Source: Pseudomonadota bacterium (GTDB taxonomy: Bacteria; Desulfobacterota; Desulfovibrionia; Desulfovibrionales; Desulfovibrionaceae). From it: a stretch of DNA of 7,478 nucleotides. The DNA is taken from NCBI GenBank assembly GCA_023411815.1, contig JAEYOJ010000019.1:1-7478 (forward strand), in the 5' to 3' direction. Positions 5,104-7,478 of this stretch are shown here, one piece after another. The notes beneath the pieces were generated by a model. It was not told the DNA's origin and made no database searches. It saw only the letters and a list, made by a program, of their open reading frames with translations. Numbering within the stretch: position 1 is the first letter of the stretch; each line of letters starts with the position of its first letter. The position numbers and the translations under genes are program-made.

Positions 5104-6183
5104 TCAGCGCCTGCTTTCGAGCTTGTCCAGCGCCTGGCGCAGGTCCTCGCGCGTGCCTTCCGGGGCATAGTAGCGGCTGAGCTGCTGGCCTGCGTCCCTT
5201 ACGCGCTCGAAGACCTGGGGCTGGCGGAAGAGCCTGTGCAGCAGACTGGGCAGCGCCTCGGCATCGCGGGGATCGTGAAACAGGGCGAACTGCGCCGGCT
5301 GCTCCGGCAGCGGGTCCGCGTAGCGCTGATGCGGCTCGATGGCCGACAGCATGCACAAGGTGCGGCAGGCCATGGCCTCCAGGGCCATGAGGCCCACGCC
5401 CTCGGTCAGATATGACGCCACCAGCACGTCGGCCTCGCGGTACAGCGCGGCCATCTGGGCATCGCTCTCGATGACGTGGAACTCGTCCACGATGTCCAGC
5501 CGCGCTTCGGATTCGGGGATGGGCCTCGGAGAGACGCGCACCAGACGAAACGGGTGCTCGGCCTTGAGCTTGCGCAGGCTCTCGTAGACAAAGCCCACGT
5601 TGTGGTGGGCGACCTGGCTGTCGCCGATGCACAGCACGGTGCGCTGCTTGTCGGAGCGCGCGCCGGCCGGACTGTACACGCCGGCGTTCACGTAATCGCG
5701 CACAAGGGCCGTCTCCTGGCGGTAGACATCCCTGAACATCTTCTCCAGATAAGGCGTGGATACCCAGCGCACGGGACGCGCACGATAGCTGCGGCGCACC
5801 GAGCCGCGGCGAAGGGCATATCCCATCCCCAGAAAGAGCCTGCCCACGAACCCATACCTGGCTTCGGCCCTGCGCAGGTCGAGCTCCTCCCGCAACCGGT
5901 CGAAATCGCTGACCTGATGGAACAGGATGCTGCGGCACCCGCACTCGCGCGTCTTGCGGAAATCCCGCATGTTAGTGCAGATCAGGGCCTGCACGCCATG
6001 AGCCGCTATTTCGGACATGCCGGAGACGATGATGGGCTTCTGGCCGAAATCGAAAGCGGTTTCCACGTGTCCTGCGAAAAGGAGCACCTCGTGCCCCATT
6101 TCCCCGAGCATGGTCAGCTGACGGCCGATGGCCTTGGTTTCACCGCACAGAGTCAGCCGATCCAGATAGTAGCCGATCTTCAT
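5104..6183 (-). CDS. GT4-type family 1 glycosyltransferase
   Basis: A 359-residue cytosolic or membrane-associated enzyme predicted to transfer a sugar from a nucleotide-sugar donor. MKIGYYLDRL at the N-terminus and GETKAIGRQLTMLGEMGHEVLLF (written in parts: GETKAIGR at 14-21, MGHEVLLF at 29-36) match the first Rossmann fold of GT-B enzymes. The second fold starts at about 181 (RTVLCIGDS) and carries YREADVLVASYLTEG (248-262) and the EX7E donor-binding motif with E261 and E269, ending in LEAMAC. The inter-domain part (about 120-175) is Arg-rich. No signal peptide or transmembrane segment is apparent. ATG 6183-6181 is preferred because AGGTGGG precedes it at good distance; the frame extends 15 codons further upstream without support. 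Acceptor and donor are unknown. Its divergent neighbour acts on lipid A, so LPS or another surface glycan is a reasonable guess only. Confidence 0.82.
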   Translation of the reverse strand: MKIGYYLDRLTLCGETKAIGRQLTMLGEMGHEVLLFAGHVETAFDFGQKPIIVSGMSEIAAHGVQALICTNMRDFRKTRECGCRSILFHQVSDFDRLREELDLRRAEARYGFVGRLFLGMGYALRRGSVRRSYRARPVRWVSTPYLEKMFRDVYRQETALVRDYVNAGVYSPAGARSDKQRTVLCIGDSQVAHHNVGFVYESLRKLKAEHPFRLVRVSPRPIPESEARLDIVDEFHVIESDAQMAALYREADVLVASYLTEGVGLMALEAMACRTLCMLSAIEPHQRYADPLPEQPAQFALFHDPRDAEALPSLLHRLFRQPQVFERVRDAGQQLSRYYAPEGTREDLRQALDKLESRR

Positions 6184-6385
6184 ACCTTCCCACCTGTATG
6201 ACAAATGCCGACGCCTTCGCATGGCCATCGACGTCGAGTCGAATCCTTGACTCCCGCCGGACCATGGAGCGCCTACTCTTTGCCTAAACCATGCCGAAGT
6301 TGCGTGCGAAGAGGCCCGACATTCCTCGATACGGCAAGTGAAAGCAAGTCCTCAATTTCTCATCCCCATGAACCTGCGCATGAGC

Positions 6386-6391
6386 TATACT
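6386..6391 (+). promoter_or_regulatory. Possible -10 box for the LpxR-like gene
   Basis: TATACT lies 64 bases upstream of the start codon in the 272-base divergent spacer, where the local sequence is richer in A/T. No acceptable -35 is seen at 16-18 bases, so activity may need an activator, or the real promoter is elsewhere. Nothing else convincing was found in 6184-6455 apart from a small TCGACGTCGA palindrome near 6228-6237 on the glycosyltransferase side. Confidence 0.25.
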
Positions 6392-6455
6392 CGCTTGATT
6401 CGGTGGGGAAGAGAAATGTTGTTTTTTGACATCGCGAATGGCCGGGGGAGCAATA

Positions 6456-7475
6456 ATGACAGTACGGCGGCACACCGCATCATGCATCCTGATCATCATG
6501 GCGCTGCTCGCGCCCGCCACGGTTCAGGCCCTCTCGTTCGAGGACGGGCGCGTGGTCGAGGCCACCCAGGACAACGACTGGTTCGGCGGGCACGACCGCT
6601 GGAACACCAACGACATCAGGATCGCCTACGCGTCCAGTCCCATCGAGGAGGATGCGGCCTCACGCGTCAGCGGCGACACGTCCTGGCTCAGCCTGCCTCT
6701 CTGGGAGTCCCAGGGGTTTTTCCGCAGATGGACCGTTTCGGGCAGCCAATCCATGTTCACCCCGAAGGACACGGGCGCCTCGGAGCTGATCGAGGACGAC
6801 AGGCCCTATGCCGGCTGGCTGAACATCGCCCTGGGGCTGAACAAGCAGAGCACGCGCCAGCTCGACGTCCTCGAACTGACCGCGGGCGTGGTCGGCCCCT
6901 GGGCCCTGGCCGAAGAGGCCCAGAACGTCGTGCACACCAAGGACTCCAATGGCTGGGACAACCAGCTGCGCAACGAACCCGGCTTCATGCTCGCCTGGCA
7001 GCGGTACGTGCGGCTCAATGACTGGACTGGCCCCGGCTGGGGCTTCGACGCCATCCCGAACTTCGGAGGCGTGGCCGGAAACGTCTACACCTTCGCCAAT
7101 GCAGGCCTCAAGGTGCGCGCCGGCTACAACCTGCCCTCGGATTTCGGCCCGGCCATGGCCTGGCAGGTGGGTCACACCGGCACCACCGCACCCACCTCGC
7201 CCGAAGACCCCAGGCTCAACGGCAAGTACGGCTGGTACGTCTTCGGGGCCGCCGACGGACGCTACGTGGCCCGCAACATCTTCCTGGACGGCAACACCTG
7301 GCGCGACAGCCACAGCGTGAACAAGGAAGAGTGGGTCGCGGACCTGAGCTTCGGCGCGGCAGCGCTCATCAAGCAGGTCCAAGTCACCTACACCCACGCG
7401 ATGCGCACCAAGGAGTTCACGGATCAGCCCGAAGTCCAGTGGTACGGGTCGGTCAACATCTCCGTTACCTTCTAG
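6456..7475 (+). CDS. lpxR: LpxR-family lipid A deacylase (outer-membrane beta-barrel)
   Basis: A 339-residue precursor. Residues 1-25 form a signal peptide: basic MTVRRH, a hydrophobic core, and cleavage likely after VQA. The mature protein shows family hallmarks: DNDWFGGHDRWNTNDIRIAY (39-58), RPYAGWL (116-122), GPWALAEEAQNVVH (147-160), GWDNQLRNEPG (166-176) and GNVYTFANAG (208-217). In characterised LpxR an Asn-Asp pair near the mature N-terminus and a His in the Q-x-x-H segment are catalytic; N40, D41 and H160 match these. LpxR removes the 3'-acyloxyacyl group of lipid A in the outer membrane, a calcium-dependent reaction that remodels LPS. The final residue is Phe, the usual barrel-assembly signal. 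ATG 6456 is chosen because GGGGGAG precedes it by 5 bases and the signal peptide starts there; upstream in-frame TTG 6426 and ATG 6438 are less likely. The gene is complete; the window ends three bases later. Symbol given at family level. Confidence 0.88.
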   Translation: MTVRRHTASCILIIMALLAPATVQALSFEDGRVVEATQDNDWFGGHDRWNTNDIRIAYASSPIEEDAASRVSGDTSWLSLPLWESQGFFRRWTVSGSQSMFTPKDTGASELIEDDRPYAGWLNIALGLNKQSTRQLDVLELTAGVVGPWALAEEAQNVVHTKDSNGWDNQLRNEPGFMLAWQRYVRLNDWTGPGWGFDAIPNFGGVAGNVYTFANAGLKVRAGYNLPSDFGPAMAWQVGHTGTTAPTSPEDPRLNGKYGWYVFGAADGRYVARNIFLDGNTWRDSHSVNKEEWVADLSFGAAALIKQVQVTYTHAMRTKEFTDQPEVQWYGSVNISVTF

Positions 7476-7478
7476 AGC

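Noticed and set aside
4009..5944. Long minus-strand frames opposite the MFS gene and out of frame with the glycosyltransferase (4009-4920 and 4601-5944)
   Set aside because: They overlap well-supported genes, are low in recognisable motifs, and cross the hairpin-rich convergent spacer. They are high-GC shadow frames.
6228..6260. tRNA T-arm-like sequence (GAGTCGAATCC)
   Set aside because: No acceptor stem, anticodon arm or matching T-stem could be built around it.
1..7478. CRISPR array, toxin-antitoxin pair, phage or defence genes
   Set aside because: No regularly spaced repeats, no paired small genes and no phage- or nuclease-like motifs were seen; the only mobile element is the IS.

Overview
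This is a GC-rich, Gram-negative chromosomal window. Gene style, codon use and the palindrome-rich intergenic spacers suggest a Desulfovibrio-like deltaproteobacterium. That assignment is an impression from the sequence, not a search result. An LpxR-type outer-membrane beta-barrel confirms an outer membrane.

Layout: (1) Bases 1-1555, minus strand: ribF (FAD synthetase) followed 9 bases later by the N-terminal part of a ClC-family chloride channel or transporter cut by the window edge. The two are probably co-transcribed. (2) Bases 1556-2259, about 700 bases without a convincing protein gene. It holds an imperfect inverted repeat in the ribF leader, a perfect 20-base palindrome, a textbook intrinsic terminator on the minus strand (1900-1927) and, about 280 bases upstream of it on the same strand, a good sigma70-like promoter. 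Together these outline an uncharacterised structured transcript of about 300 nt, or a long attenuated leader for ribF. (3) Bases 2260-3548: a complete, apparently intact IS1595-family insertion sequence with 23-base terminal inverted repeats, an exact 8-base target duplication, one DDE/DDN-type transposase and a hairpin-rich 3' noncoding segment. It sits in the centre of an A/T-rich dyad in the host sequence, 64 bases upstream of the next start codon. (4) Bases 3613-4794, plus strand: an MFS exporter of the YnfM/AraJ type. (5) Bases 4795-5103: the convergent spacer between the exporter and a glycosyltransferase, with two related double-hairpin repeats in opposite orientation around a central AT-rich palindrome. 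(6) Bases 5104-6183, minus strand: a GT4-type glycosyltransferase. (7) Bases 6456-7475, plus strand: an LpxR-family lipid A deacylase, divergent from the glycosyltransferase.

Functionally the window is a mosaic, not a single operon. RibF and ClC form one unit. The glycosyltransferase and LpxR both point to envelope glycolipid metabolism, but they are divergent and not proven to be linked. The exporter's substrate cannot be read from sequence. The most interesting unexplained material is noncoding: the candidate minus-strand RNA at 1900-2201, the dyad split by the IS, and the paired inverted double-hairpin elements.
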